64,000 nt of DNA from Oscillospiraceae bacterium (GCA_017538965.1 JAFYHU010000017.1:35212-99211); one strand, 5' to 3'. Positions 1 to 9,237 are shown, counted from the stretch's first letter. Notes: generated by a model from the sequence alone, not told the origin. Made by a program: numbers and translations.

Positions 1-344
1 CCGGCACGAAGAGCTTCGGACTGAACATCGACTTCTCGGTCTTCCGCCATAAGTTCAACGAGGGCGAGTTCGTGGATCCGCACTTCGTTCCCAACGAGCC
101 CGAAGACATCATCCCCCTGCTGCCCTACATCTACTGCTGCCATGCCAAGTTCATCAACATGAACGACGAGTTTGAGGAGACCACCATCCCCTACAAGGAG
201 GTCCTCACCATTCTCCGCGATCACGGCTGGAACGGCTATCTGCTCAGCGAGTACGAAGGCGCCGACAAGTACGACCAGGGCTACGAGGTCGGCCAGACAC
301 TCCGGAAGCACCACATCATGATGAAGAACATTCTGGGTTATTAA
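1..344 (+). CDS. C-glycoside deglycosidase alpha subunit-like TIM-barrel protein, 5'-truncated by window edge
   Basis: The reading frame is open from base 3 to the stop at 342-344, so this is the C-terminal ~113 residues of a longer gene that starts outside the window. Visible segments such as GLNIDFSVF, the [18 protein letters not shown] stretch and the Glu in YLLSEYEG are typical of the C-terminal half of xylose-isomerase-like TIM-barrel sugar epimerases, where His and Glu bind the catalytic metal. It lies 12 bp before a DUF6379-type gene, which is the known partner arrangement of C-glycoside deglycosidase alpha and beta subunits. In that family the alpha subunit carries the active site that breaks the C-C bond of a 3-oxo-C-glycoside. 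The family call rests on this partner. Without the N-terminus a plain sugar epimerase cannot be excluded. Confidence 0.72.
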   Translation, partial: GTKSFGLNIDFSVFRHKFNEGEFVDPHFVPNEPEDIIPLLPYIYCCHAKFINMNDEFEETTIPYKEVLTILRDHGWNGYLLSEYEGADKYDQGYEVGQTLRKHHIMMKNILGY

Positions 345-356
345 GGAGGCGACAAC

Positions 357-797
357 ATGGATAAACAGGTCATTCAATCGGTCGGATTCCGCAATATCGA
401 AGAAAACGGCGAAGTCACCGGCTTCCAGCTCAAAATCCGCCTGCCCTACTACCGGGGCGTATATCTCAGCCAGATCAAGCCCGGCCACCTGATCGTGGAC
501 GGCGAGACCTTCGGCGCGGACGAGATCATGTGGCGCGTCAACGGCGAGGATTATACCTATGCCGACATGCGCAAGGACTGCAAAGACCACTGGCATCCGC
601 TGGAGCCCGCTACCCTGCTCGTCAAAAAGCCCGGCGGCCTGAAGCAGGGCTTCCACGAGATCACCTACGGCTTCTGCTGCACGCATTCCTACATGCCGCC
701 CTTCATGGAGGCGCTGGAAGATCCGGACAAGCCTGCGGTCATCTATTTCCGTGAATTCGGCGAGAACCAGCACCATCGCCGCCTGCTGATTGTATAA
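357..797 (+). CDS. C-glycoside deglycosidase beta subunit (DUF6379-type small protein)
   Basis: This 146-residue protein has a good ribosome binding site (GGAGG, 7 bp before ATG). The start (NIEENGEVTGFQLKIRLPYY), the RGVYLS segment, the VDGETFG strand, the central WHPLEPATLLVKKPGGLKQG block and the final FCCTHSYMPPF segment follow the pattern I recall for the small beta subunit of bacterial C-glycoside deglycosidases (DfgB type), a beta-sandwich that pairs with a TIM-barrel alpha subunit. The gene sits directly between an alpha-like gene and a Gfo/Idh/MocA oxidoreductase, as in characterised deglycosylation loci. Length fits the family (about 130-150). Recognition is by eye, with no alignment run. 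No other role for this family is known to me. Confidence 0.78.
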   Translation: MDKQVIQSVGFRNIEENGEVTGFQLKIRLPYYRGVYLSQIKPGHLIVDGETFGADEIMWRVNGEDYTYADMRKDCKDHWHPLEPATLLVKKPGGLKQGFHEITYGFCCTHSYMPPFMEALEDPDKPAVIYFREFGENQHHRRLLIV

Positions 798-811
798 GGA
801 GGAGAAGGAAT

Positions 812-1855
812 ATGCTGAAAATCGGTATTCTGGGCTGCGGCAAGATCGCCCAGGTCCGGCACATCCCCGAGTATGCCGACAATCCCAACTGCGAGCTCGT
901 CGGCTTCTTCAACCCCACCAAGTCCCGCGCCGAGGACATGGCTGCCAAGTACGGCGGCAAGGCCTATGACACGGCGGAAGAGCTGCTCGCCGATCCCGAA
1001 ATCGACGCGGTTTCGGTCTGCGCGGCAAACAACGCCCATGCGGAGCTCACCATCAAAGCCCTGAAGGCCGGCAAGCACGTCCTCTGCGAGAAGCCCATGG
1101 CCATCTCTCTCGCGGACTGCGAAGAGATGGTGAAGGTCGCGAAGGAAGAGGGCAAGCTCCTCATGATCGGCCAGAACCAGCGGTTGACCCGCGCCCATGA
1201 GCTGGCCAGAAAGATGGTCGCCGACGGCGAAATCGGCCGGGTCATTACCTTCCGCACCACCTTCGGCCACGGCGGCCCCGAGACCTGGAGCATCACGCCG
1301 GGCAAGAACACCTGGTTCTTTGACAAGACCAAGGCCGCCATGGGCGCCATGGCCGACCTCGGTATCCACAAGACCGACCTGATCCAGTTCCTGCTGGGAA
1401 GCAACGTAGTGCGCACGACGGCCAAACTCGCCACGCTGGACAAGCGCGGCGCGGACGGCAACCTGATCGGCGTTGACGACAACGCCATCTGCATCTACGA
1501 GATGGCCAACGGCACCGTCGGCACCATGACGGCCAGCTGGACCTACTACGCCGCCGAGGACAACTCGACCGTGCTCTACGGCACCGAAGGCGAGATGCGC
1601 ATCTATGACGACCCCGCGCATTCCATCGTCCTGAAGAAGAAGGGCGAAGAGCCGAAGTATTTCGACGTCGAGCAGATCCAGACCAACGACAACCAGACCA
1701 AGTCCGGCATCATCGACCTGTGGGTCGACTGCCTGCTGGAGGGCAAAGAGTCTCCGATCAGCGGCGAGAGCGTCCTCTCCGCCATGCGGGCGGTCTTCGC
1801 CTCGATGGAGAGCTCAGAGACCGGCAAGGCGGTAGAGATTCCGGCTAACAAGTAA
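812..1855 (+). CDS. Gfo/Idh/MocA family oxidoreductase
   Basis: A 347-residue NAD(P)-dependent oxidoreductase. The N-terminal Rossmann fold shows GCGKIA (residues 8-13). The EKP nucleotide-binding motif is at 93-95, and the catalytic pair Asp182/His186 is in DLGIHKTD. The C-terminal half is the usual alpha/beta substrate domain. Members oxidise sugar or cyclitol hydroxyls. In C-glycoside pathways a homologue (DgpA type) oxidises the 3-hydroxyl of the sugar so that the C-C bond can be broken by the deglycosidase. Its position 14 bp after the beta-subunit gene and 10 bp before a TIM-barrel gene supports that role, though the substrate is inferred only from context. AAGGAGGAGAAGG lies before the start codon. 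Confidence 0.9.
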   Translation: MLKIGILGCGKIAQVRHIPEYADNPNCELVGFFNPTKSRAEDMAAKYGGKAYDTAEELLADPEIDAVSVCAANNAHAELTIKALKAGKHVLCEKPMAISLADCEEMVKVAKEEGKLLMIGQNQRLTRAHELARKMVADGEIGRVITFRTTFGHGGPETWSITPGKNTWFFDKTKAAMGAMADLGIHKTDLIQFLLGSNVVRTTAKLATLDKRGADGNLIGVDDNAICIYEMANGTVGTMTASWTYYAAEDNSTVLYGTEGEMRIYDDPAHSIVLKKKGEEPKYFDVEQIQTNDNQTKSGIIDLWVDCLLEGKESPISGESVLSAMRAVFASMESSETGKAVEIPANK

Positions 1856-1865
1856 GGAGGAAGCT

Positions 1866-2789
1866 ATGATTCATTTCGGACTGCTGACCGCCATTCTGGA
1901 CGGCTGGAATTTTGAAGAGACCGTCGACACCGCGGCGGAAATGGGCTTCGAGTGCCTCGAAGTCGCCTGCTGGCCCGCCGGCAAGGCCGAGCGCCGTTAT
2001 GCCGGCGTCAGCCACATCGATGCCGAGCGCGTCCTGGAAGACGATGCGTACGCCAAGTACGTGGTCGACTATGTGACCGGCAAGGGCATGCACATCTCGT
2101 CCCTGGCTTACTATCCCAACGTGCTGGACCCGAACCCCGAGAAGAGCGAGCCCGCCATCGCCCACCTGAAGGCTCTGATCAAGGCCTCCGCCAAACTGGG
2201 CGTTAACATGGTCACCACCTTCATCGGCCGCGACCAGCACAAGACCGTGGAGGAGAACATCGAGCTCTTCAAGAAGGTCTGGCTACCCCTCATCAAGCTG
2301 GCCGAAGAGCAGGGCGTAAAGGTCGCCATCGAGAACTGCCCCATGCTGTTCGGGCCTGACCAGTGGCCCGGCGGGCAGAACCTGATGTGCACCCCGGCCA
2401 TCTTCCGCAAGCTGTTTGAGATTTGCCCGAGCCCGAACTTCGGCCTGAACTTCGACCCCAGCCACTATGTCTGGCAGGGCCTCGACTATGTGCAGACCGT
2501 GCATGAGTTCAAGGACAAGCTCTTCCACATCCACTTCAAGGACATCAAGCTCTATCCCGAGAAGCTCCGCGAGGTCGGCGTGCTGGCCTATCCGCTCGAG
2601 TACATGAGCCCGAAGATCCCGGGCCTCGGCGATGTCGACTGGGGTGCCTATGTCTCGGCTCTCAACGACATCCGCTACAACGGCGATGCCGTCATCGAGG
2701 TCGAGGACAAGGCCTTCGAAGGCAGCCGCGAGGATATCCTGAACTCCATCCGCCTGGCCAAGCGCTACCTGAACAATTTCATCATCTGA
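1866..2789 (+). CDS. Sugar phosphate isomerase/epimerase-like TIM-barrel protein
   Basis: A 307-residue xylose-isomerase-like TIM barrel, with AAGGAGGAAGCT before the ATG. The four likely metal ligands are all visible: Glu156 (AIENCP), Asp197 (NFDPSH), His223 (HIHFKD) and Glu278 (VIEVED). Proteins of this superfamily isomerise or epimerise ketoses and keto-sugars, and some act as C-glycoside deglycosidase alpha subunits. This is the second TIM barrel in the operon. It could process the 3-oxo sugar released by the deglycosidase, or be a second alpha subunit. The sequence alone does not decide this. It is cotranscribed with the oxidoreductase (10 bp gap). Confidence 0.87.
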   Translation: MIHFGLLTAILDGWNFEETVDTAAEMGFECLEVACWPAGKAERRYAGVSHIDAERVLEDDAYAKYVVDYVTGKGMHISSLAYYPNVLDPNPEKSEPAIAHLKALIKASAKLGVNMVTTFIGRDQHKTVEENIELFKKVWLPLIKLAEEQGVKVAIENCPMLFGPDQWPGGQNLMCTPAIFRKLFEICPSPNFGLNFDPSHYVWQGLDYVQTVHEFKDKLFHIHFKDIKLYPEKLREVGVLAYPLEYMSPKIPGLGDVDWGAYVSALNDIRYNGDAVIEVEDKAFEGSREDILNSIRLAKRYLNNFII

Positions 2790-2861
2790 GTCGTTCCCGC
2801 GCCTCTCCGCCGTATGAGCGGCGGAGAGGAAATAAAAAGATTAACAGGAGGATACTCTTCC

Positions 2862-4277
2862 ATGGACGAAACCGTTGCCACCCCAAAAGCCCCCAAGAAA
2901 AGGAAGGGCATGAGCTGGAAACTTCTGACCGGTTACGGCCTCGGCGAGGTCGGCTGCCAGCTGAGCTGGTACATGATCAACAGCTATCTGAACATCTTCT
3001 ACACCGATATCGTCGGTTTGTCGGGCGCTGCCATCTCGGCCATCGTGCTCATCGCCCGTGTCTGGGATACCATCAACGACCCGATGATGGGCCAGATTGC
3101 CGACCGCACCCATACCCGCTGGGGTAAATTCCGTCCCTATCTGATCTTCACGCCTCCCTTCCTCGCGCTGTTCAACGTGCTGACCTTTACGGTCTTCCCG
3201 GTACAGGGCGCCGCAAAAGTCATCATCTGCGGCATCTGCTATATCCTCGCCGGCATGGCCTATACCGCCTGCTCGATTGCCTATCAGGCCCTGCTGAACG
3301 TAATCTCTGTCGACTCGCGTGAGCGCCAGCTGCTCGCCACTGCCCGCAGCACCGGTGCCTCCATCATCGGCATCATCCTCTCGTTGGTTGCCATGCCGAC
3401 CATTCTGTACTTCAGCAACACCTTCCAGACGGACGGCACCAAGATGGCCGACGCCCACGGCTACTTCATGGGCACGCTGCTTATCTCGCTGCTGATGATG
3501 CCGGTGTTCTGGCTCTGCGCCGCGATCTGCAAAGAGACCTACACGGAAGAGCTGCATAAGGATCACGTGGAGAATATGGGCTTTGTGGAAAACATGAAGG
3601 GCCTGTTCCAGAATGACCAGCTGCTCATGGTCGTCATCGCCACCATCCTCGGTGCCATCTGCGTCACCGGCCGTTACGGAATCCTGGTCTACCATGTCAT
3701 CTATGTCGTGGGCGGCCCCCAGTACATCTCCATCATGTTTACCGCCATGACCGTCGGCCAGCTGGTCGGCACTCTGACCGTGCCCTGGGGCACCAAGACT
3801 TTCGGGAAGAAACGCTACATGATCATCATGAACGTTGTCATGGCGCTCGGTTTTATTGCGCTTTACCTTTATCCGACCAACAATCCCTACTTCCTGATCG
3901 GTGCCTCCTTCATCGGCTCCCTCGGCTTCGGCGCCCCCGCCATCTGCTACGGCATGGTGGGCGACTCGCTGGAGTATGCCGACTGGAAGCTCGGCAAGCG
4001 TCAGGAAGGCCTGGCCGCGTCCATGCTGTCCTTCGGCGTCAAGCTCGCCACCGCGCTTTGTGCGCCTGTGGTCCTGCTGCTTGAGGCGGTCGGCTATGTT
4101 CCCAATGTTGAACAGACCGAAGCTGCCAAGCACGGCATCAACTTCATGGTCAACATGCTGCCGGCCATTCTGGCTTTCGTATCCTGCATCCCCCTGATCT
4201 GGTACAAGCTGGATGACAAGCGCGTCAGAGAGATCCGTGCCGACCTCGAAGCCGGCAAACACGCCTGGGATCAGTAA
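2862..4277 (+). CDS. GPH-family sugar:cation symporter (MFS), copy 1
   Basis: A 471-residue polytopic membrane protein with about 12 hydrophobic segments. The signature NDPMMGQIADRTHTRWGKFRPYL near residues 80-105 is the classic glycoside-pentoside-hexuronide (MelB/XynB-like) motif. An in-frame ATG exists at 2814, but 2862 is preferred because AACAGGAGGATA lies just upstream and the sequence before it is not family-like. It probably imports a glycoside or released sugar for the surrounding enzymes. A closely similar paralogue is at 31879-33291 in a parallel cluster. A hairpin follows the stop codon, so this may be the end of one transcript or a point of attenuation. Confidence 0.92.
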   Translation: MDETVATPKAPKKRKGMSWKLLTGYGLGEVGCQLSWYMINSYLNIFYTDIVGLSGAAISAIVLIARVWDTINDPMMGQIADRTHTRWGKFRPYLIFTPPFLALFNVLTFTVFPVQGAAKVIICGICYILAGMAYTACSIAYQALLNVISVDSRERQLLATARSTGASIIGIILSLVAMPTILYFSNTFQTDGTKMADAHGYFMGTLLISLLMMPVFWLCAAICKETYTEELHKDHVENMGFVENMKGLFQNDQLLMVVIATILGAICVTGRYGILVYHVIYVVGGPQYISIMFTAMTVGQLVGTLTVPWGTKTFGKKRYMIIMNVVMALGFIALYLYPTNNPYFLIGASFIGSLGFGAPAICYGMVGDSLEYADWKLGKRQEGLAASMLSFGVKLATALCAPVVLLLEAVGYVPNVEQTEAAKHGINFMVNMLPAILAFVSCIPLIWYKLDDKRVREIRADLEAGKHAWDQ

Positions 4278-4295
4278 TCCCGGATAACAGACACC

Positions 4296-4329
4296 ATATG
4301 ACCGGATCCCTCTCGGAATCCGGTCATAT
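4296..4329 (+). terminator. Stem-loop after the GPH transporter gene
   Basis: A perfect 12-bp inverted repeat (ATATGACCGGAT and its complement) with a 10-nt loop sits between the transporter stop and the ribosome binding site of the next gene. The downstream T-run is short (TATTCTTAAGG), so it may be a weak terminator or an mRNA-stabilising or attenuating hairpin. Confidence 0.5.
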
Positions 4330-4346
4330 TCTTAAGGAGTAAGAAT

Positions 4347-5381
4347 ATGCAGTTCGAAACCATCCAACTGAACGAAAAACGGAACGTGACGCTCACCGTC
4401 ATGGCGCAGGACATCGGCGGTGAATTCCGCGGTGTGACCGCCAGACCGGCCGTGCTGATCCTGCCGGGCGGCGGCTATATGTTCTGCTCGGACCGCGAGG
4501 CCGAGCCGGTGGCGATGCCCTATCTGAAAGCGGGCTTTCAGGCTTTCATTCTGCGATATTCGACCGGGGAGCACGGCCACTGGCCAAACCCGCTGGAGGA
4601 TTACGAGCAGGCCATGGCGCTGATCCATGCGCGGGCGGAAGAATGGCATGTGATCCCGGACCAGATCGCCGTGATCGGCTTTTCCGCCGGCGGGCATCTG
4701 GCCGGCGCGGCGGCGACCATGTCCGTCAACAGACCCAACGCGGCGATTCTGGGCTATGCGGTCCTGCGCGCGGACACTGCAGCGGAGATCGGCGTGACCA
4801 TCCCCGGCATTGCCGAGCTGGTCGATGAAAAGACCTGCCCCTGCTTCCTCTTCGCCACGCGCACCGACAGCGTGGTTCCCATTCAGAACACGCTGGACAT
4901 GCTGAATGCCCTGAACCGGGCGCAGACCAGCTTTGAATGCCACATCTACGGCTACGGTCCTCACGGATATTCTACGGGCGATCCTTCTCTGCTGGGCAGC
5001 GGCGTGATGATCCCGGACCGCGCACAGGACTGGGTTGATGACAGCATCGTCTGGCTGCGCGATCTGTTCGGTGTCTTCGGCGCCGACGGACAGGCGGAGC
5101 CGGTCTGCCGCGCGCATGTAACCGACGACGCGGAAGCATGGCTCTCGCTTGACTGCAGCGTCAGCCGGATTTTCGGCAATGCGGAGGCACAGCGGATGCT
5201 GACGGATCTGATTGCCGTCATGCGCGAAAAGATCGTACCCTTTGCGCCGGGCATGAGCTTTGAAGAGATGATGCAGGCCATGAGCCGCATGACGCTGCGC
5301 CAGGTGCTTTCGGAGAGGCGGATCGAAACCGACCGCTTCCATGAACTGGACGAAGCGCTGCGGCGGATTCCGAACATCTGA
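4347..5381 (+). CDS. Alpha/beta-hydrolase, acetyl-esterase/BD-FAE-like
   Basis: A 344-residue alpha/beta hydrolase. The oxyanion-hole motif is LPGGGY at 39-44. The nucleophile elbow is GFSAGGH with Ser113, the probable acid is Asp174 (TRTDSVVP) and the probable base is His206 (GPHGYSTG). This arrangement matches acetyl-xylan and feruloyl-type esterases, which strip acyl groups from plant glycans. No signal peptide is seen, so it should act in the cytoplasm on imported oligomers. Residues after about 245 form an extra helical C-terminal region with a MTLRQVLS segment whose role I do not know. The gene lies just ahead of GH43 and GH3 genes, which fits joint trimming of decorated plant oligosaccharides. 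Confidence 0.82.
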   Translation: MQFETIQLNEKRNVTLTVMAQDIGGEFRGVTARPAVLILPGGGYMFCSDREAEPVAMPYLKAGFQAFILRYSTGEHGHWPNPLEDYEQAMALIHARAEEWHVIPDQIAVIGFSAGGHLAGAAATMSVNRPNAAILGYAVLRADTAAEIGVTIPGIAELVDEKTCPCFLFATRTDSVVPIQNTLDMLNALNRAQTSFECHIYGYGPHGYSTGDPSLLGSGVMIPDRAQDWVDDSIVWLRDLFGVFGADGQAEPVCRAHVTDDAEAWLSLDCSVSRIFGNAEAQRMLTDLIAVMREKIVPFAPGMSFEEMMQAMSRMTLRQVLSERRIETDRFHELDEALRRIPNI

Positions 5382-5395
5382 CAGGGAGATAAACG

Positions 5396-7018
5396 ATGAA
5401 GCCTTGTTTTCATAACCCGATCATTCCCGGTTTCTATCCCGACCCGTCGATCTGTCGGGTGGGGGAGGAGTATTATCTGGTCTGCTCCAGCTTTGAACTC
5501 TGCCCCGGCATCCCGCTGTTTCACAGCCGGGATCTGCAGCATTGGGAGCAGCTATGTTATGTGATGACGCCGGAAAACGGCTTTCACGTAGAGAAAAACT
5601 GCGGAAACGGCGGCGTCATGGCCCCGACAATCCGCTATCACGACGGAGTCTTCTACGTTATCAACTGCAATTTCAGCGACCGGGGGAACTTTGTTGTCAC
5701 GGCCGAAAACCCTGCCGGCCCCTGGTCCGAGCCCCACTGGCTCACGGATGTGCCGGGCATTGACGCATCCATCTTTTTTGACGAAGACGGTCAATGCTAT
5801 ATCATGGGCACGGCCGACAACTGGCCGGACGGCAAGGGCGGTCTGCGCCAGGGCATCTGGGCCGCGAGCTATGACATTCAGAACTTCCGCATGGACGGCG
5901 AGCCGGTTCCGCTCTGGGGCGGCGCGATGGCAGGCGCGGCCTCACCAGAGGCGCCGCATATCTACCATATCGGCGGCTGGTATTATCTGCTGATCGCCGA
6001 AGGAGGTACGGAGTTTTTCCATTCGGTCACCGTCGCCCGCAGCCGCGGCGTTTTCGGTCCCTACGAGGGCTATGCGGGCAACCCGGTTCTGACCATGCGG
6101 CATCTCGGCCGGAAAGCAGCCATCCAGAACGCCGGACACGCCGACCTTGCGGAACTGCCGGACGGCAGCTGGTACGCGGTGTTCCTGGCCTCGCGCCTGA
6201 TCGGCGGGGTGAGCAAGAACCTGGGCCGTGAGACCTTTCTTGTGCCGGTGTGCTGGGAAGCAGACTGGCCGCTGTTCACCCCGGAAACCGGCAAGGTGGA
6301 GTGGAAATACGACGCCCCGGAGAATCTGCCCTGGGCAGAAATCCCCGCCGAGCCGGTGCGCGACTGCTTTGACGGCGAAGCACTCTCTCTGGACTGGTCC
6401 TTCTGGGGCAGGCCCTACGAGAAGTTCTGGGAAATCGACAACAGCCTTACGCTCCGCTGCCTGCCGCAGACGCTGGCCGACCCGCTGCAGCCCATGAGCA
6501 TGGAGCATACGCACTCGGAAGAGAACTTCGTATCCTTTGTAGCCCGGCGCCGCCTGCAGCCCCACTGCCGTTTCGCGTGCCGGATGCGCTTTGACCCTGC
6601 CGAGGGAGAGTCAGCGGGCATCGCTGTGGCGCAGGCCATGAACCACCAGGTCCATCTGCAGCTTACGCAGGAGAGCGGAGAGAAAAAGCTTCAGCTTCTG
6701 CTCTTCACTGCGGACTACGACCTGCCGCCCTATCTTCCGGGCTTTCGCTCCGTAACCAATCGCGCGGTTCTGGCAGAGAGCCCCTGTGAAGCACAGGATC
6801 TGGTTCTCGAGATGGAGCTGAATGAAAACGATTACATCTTCCGCTTTGGGCCGGACGAGGGACACCTGACCGAGTTCGGCCGCGCAGACGGCGCACGGAT
6901 TAACCCCGAAAAGGTCGGCTGCATGGTGGGAGAGATGCTCGGCATGTTTGCCAGCGGCAACGGAAATACAAGCAGCCACTGCGCTGTGTTCGACTGGGCC
7001 GAATATCAGGATCTTTGA
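5396..7018 (+). CDS. Glycoside hydrolase family 43 (beta-xylosidase/arabinofuranosidase-like)
   Basis: A 540-residue protein with the five-bladed propeller pattern of GH43. The expected acidic triad is visible: Asp16 (FYPDPSI), Asp123 (GIDASIFFDEDG) and Glu185 (SPEAPHIY). The C-terminal ~200 residues resemble the concanavalin-like beta-sandwich of xylosidase-type GH43 enzymes. No signal peptide is seen, so it is probably cytoplasmic and acts on imported short oligosaccharides. It starts 14 bp after the esterase and ends 17 bp before the GH3 gene, within one operon. Xylosidase versus arabinofuranosidase activity cannot be told from sequence by eye. Confidence 0.92.
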   Translation: MKPCFHNPIIPGFYPDPSICRVGEEYYLVCSSFELCPGIPLFHSRDLQHWEQLCYVMTPENGFHVEKNCGNGGVMAPTIRYHDGVFYVINCNFSDRGNFVVTAENPAGPWSEPHWLTDVPGIDASIFFDEDGQCYIMGTADNWPDGKGGLRQGIWAASYDIQNFRMDGEPVPLWGGAMAGAASPEAPHIYHIGGWYYLLIAEGGTEFFHSVTVARSRGVFGPYEGYAGNPVLTMRHLGRKAAIQNAGHADLAELPDGSWYAVFLASRLIGGVSKNLGRETFLVPVCWEADWPLFTPETGKVEWKYDAPENLPWAEIPAEPVRDCFDGEALSLDWSFWGRPYEKFWEIDNSLTLRCLPQTLADPLQPMSMEHTHSEENFVSFVARRRLQPHCRFACRMRFDPAEGESAGIAVAQAMNHQVHLQLTQESGEKKLQLLLFTADYDLPPYLPGFRSVTNRAVLAESPCEAQDLVLEMELNENDYIFRFGPDEGHLTEFGRADGARINPEKVGCMVGEMLGMFASGNGNTSSHCAVFDWAEYQDL

Positions 7019-7035
7019 ACGACAGGAGAGAAAAC

Positions 7036-9237
7036 ATGAAACTGACACAGGAACAGAAAAGCTTTGTGGAGGATCTTCTCTCACGCATGACGCTGGACGA
7101 GAAGATCGGCCAGATGAATCAGGAGTCACCCTCCATCGTAGGCGGCTTTGACGTACCCTTTTCCGAACTCATTGAGATGATGACCGACGGCCGCATCTCG
7201 CAGGAGGAATTCGGGCGGATCATGGCCAACGCCACGCAGGACTTTCACGAGGACGAGATCCGCGCGGGGCTCGTCGGCAGCATGATGGTCAACGACCCGC
7301 GCAAAAACAACGAGCTGCAGAAAATCGCCGTCGAGGAGAGCCGGCTGGGCATCCCCCTGATTATCGGCTTTGACGTGATCCACGGATTCCGCAGCGTCTT
7401 TCCCATCGCCATCGCCGAAGCCTGCAGCTTCGACGATGCCCTCTTTGAAGAGACCGCGCGCATGGCGGCGGCGGAATCCCGGGCCCACGGTATCAACTGG
7501 AACTTTGCCCCCATGATCGACGCGGCGCGGGATTCCCGCTGGGGCCGCGTATCCGAGGGCCCGGGGGAAGATCCCTTCCTCGGCAGCCGTTTTGCCCGCG
7601 CCAAGATCCGCGGCCTGCAGAACGACCGGAGCAGCCCGCTGAACTATGTGGCCGCCTGCACCAAGCACTATGTGGCCTACGGCGCCTGCGAAAGCGGCCG
7701 CGATTACAACACCGTCTCGATGTCCGTATCCAATCTGTATAACGTCTATCTGCCTGCCTTCCGCGCAGCCATGGATGAGGGCGCGGCGACGGTGATGGCG
7801 GCCTTCAACGACCTCAACGGCGTGCCCTGCACGGTGAACCGGTGGCTGCTGCGCGAGGTTCTGAAAAAAGACTTCGGACTCGAGGGCTTCGTAGTCAGCG
7901 ATGCCAACGCCATCAGAGAATGCGTCACCCACGGCATCGCCGCGGACGACCGCGATGCGGGCGTTCAGGCTGCCCTGGCCGGCATGGACATGGATATGGG
8001 CACCCATATCTATAAGGATTTCCTGAAGGCCGAAGTGGAGAAAGGGACCGTGCCGATGACCGTCATCGACGAGGCCGTGCGCCGCATCCTTTCCGTCAAG
8101 GTCTGGCTCGGCCTGTTCGAAAACCCCTACGTGCCGGAAGCGCTGATCGAGGCCTATGAAAAGAGCCTGCCCGAGAAGCATGTTGCCCTCTGCCGCCGGG
8201 CGGCGGAAGAATCGATGGTCCTGCTGAAGAACGAGGGCGGGATCCTGCCGCTCCGGCGCGGACAGAAGATCAGCCTGGTCGGCAGGCTGGCCGACGACGC
8301 CAATGAGGTCTGCGGCGCCTGGGCCATGGCCTGGAAGCCGGAGGACTGCGTCTCGATTCTGACCGGTCTGAAGGAAGCCGGCGCCGATGTGTGCTACTAC
8401 CCCTGCGGAGGACCGGAGGGCGATATCAATCTTGAGGAGGCCGACCGGGCCTGCCTCGAGGGCGACGTGATCGTTGCCGTGGTCGGCGAGACCGATGCCA
8501 TGTCCGGCGAGGCAAGCTCGAAAGCGGAGATCTCGCTGCCAGGCGGCCAGCGTGCACTGCTTGAGCGGCTGCTTCAATCCGGCAAGCCGGTGGTCACCGT
8601 CCTGATGAACGGGCGCCCGCTGGCACTGGGCTGGGAGGCCGAACACATGCCGGCGATTCTCGAGGCCTGGCACCTCGGCATCCGGATGGGCGATGCCGTG
8701 GCGGCGGCGCTGCTCGGCGACGTCAACCCCGCGGGCAAGCTCTCGTCGTCCTTCCCGTCCGTGACCGGGCAGTGCCCGGTGTATTACAATCACCCCAGCA
8801 CCGGCCGCCCCGGCAGCAAGAGCAAGTTTACCTCGCGCTATCTGGACGCGCCCTGGGATTCCCTCTTCCCCTTCGGCCACGGCCTGAGCTATACGAGCTT
8901 TACGTATGAAGACCTGCGGGTTGGGGAACGCGGCGAAGAACTGGAGATCGCCATTCGGCTGAAGAACACCGGCGAGCGGGAGGGCACGGAAATTGCCCAG
9001 CTCTACATGCAGGACGTGACAGCCAGCCTCGTCCGCCCGGTGAAGGAACTCAAGGACTACTGCAGAGTAACGCTCAGCCCCGGTGAGGAGCGGGAGATTC
9101 GCTTTACGCTGAAAAAGAAAGACATGGGCTTCTACGACAACGCCGGCCGGTATTTGCTGGAAGACGGTCTCTTCCGCCTCTTCGTCGGCACCAGCAGCCG
9201 CGACTGCCTGATGCAGGAGATCGAACTGAAATTCTGA
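7036..9237 (+). CDS. Glycoside hydrolase family 3 (beta-glucosidase/xylosidase-like)
   Basis: A 733-residue GH3 enzyme with the usual order: (alpha/beta)8 domain, (alpha/beta)6 sandwich (SLVGRLADDANEVCGAW onward) and a C-terminal fibronectin-III-like domain (ELEIAIRLKNTGEREG). The nucleophile is Asp289 in GFVVSDANAI. Substrate-binding KHYVAYGA lies near residue 210. ATG at 7036 is chosen over 7015 because ACAGGAGAG precedes it. No signal peptide is visible, so cytoplasmic action is likely. It could hydrolyse beta-O-glucosides or xylosides of plant glycosides taken up by the operon's transporter. It is the last gene of the block before a GC-poor island. Confidence 0.94.
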   Translation: MKLTQEQKSFVEDLLSRMTLDEKIGQMNQESPSIVGGFDVPFSELIEMMTDGRISQEEFGRIMANATQDFHEDEIRAGLVGSMMVNDPRKNNELQKIAVEESRLGIPLIIGFDVIHGFRSVFPIAIAEACSFDDALFEETARMAAAESRAHGINWNFAPMIDAARDSRWGRVSEGPGEDPFLGSRFARAKIRGLQNDRSSPLNYVAACTKHYVAYGACESGRDYNTVSMSVSNLYNVYLPAFRAAMDEGAATVMAAFNDLNGVPCTVNRWLLREVLKKDFGLEGFVVSDANAIRECVTHGIAADDRDAGVQAALAGMDMDMGTHIYKDFLKAEVEKGTVPMTVIDEAVRRILSVKVWLGLFENPYVPEALIEAYEKSLPEKHVALCRRAAEESMVLLKNEGGILPLRRGQKISLVGRLADDANEVCGAWAMAWKPEDCVSILTGLKEAGADVCYYPCGGPEGDINLEEADRACLEGDVIVAVVGETDAMSGEASSKAEISLPGGQRALLERLLQSGKPVVTVLMNGRPLALGWEAEHMPAILEAWHLGIRMGDAVAAALLGDVNPAGKLSSSFPSVTGQCPVYYNHPSTGRPGSKSKFTSRYLDAPWDSLFPFGHGLSYTSFTYEDLRVGERGEELEIAIRLKNTGEREGTEIAQLYMQDVTASLVRPVKELKDYCRVTLSPGEEREIRFTLKKKDMGFYDNAGRYLLEDGLFRLFVGTSSRDCLMQEIELKF

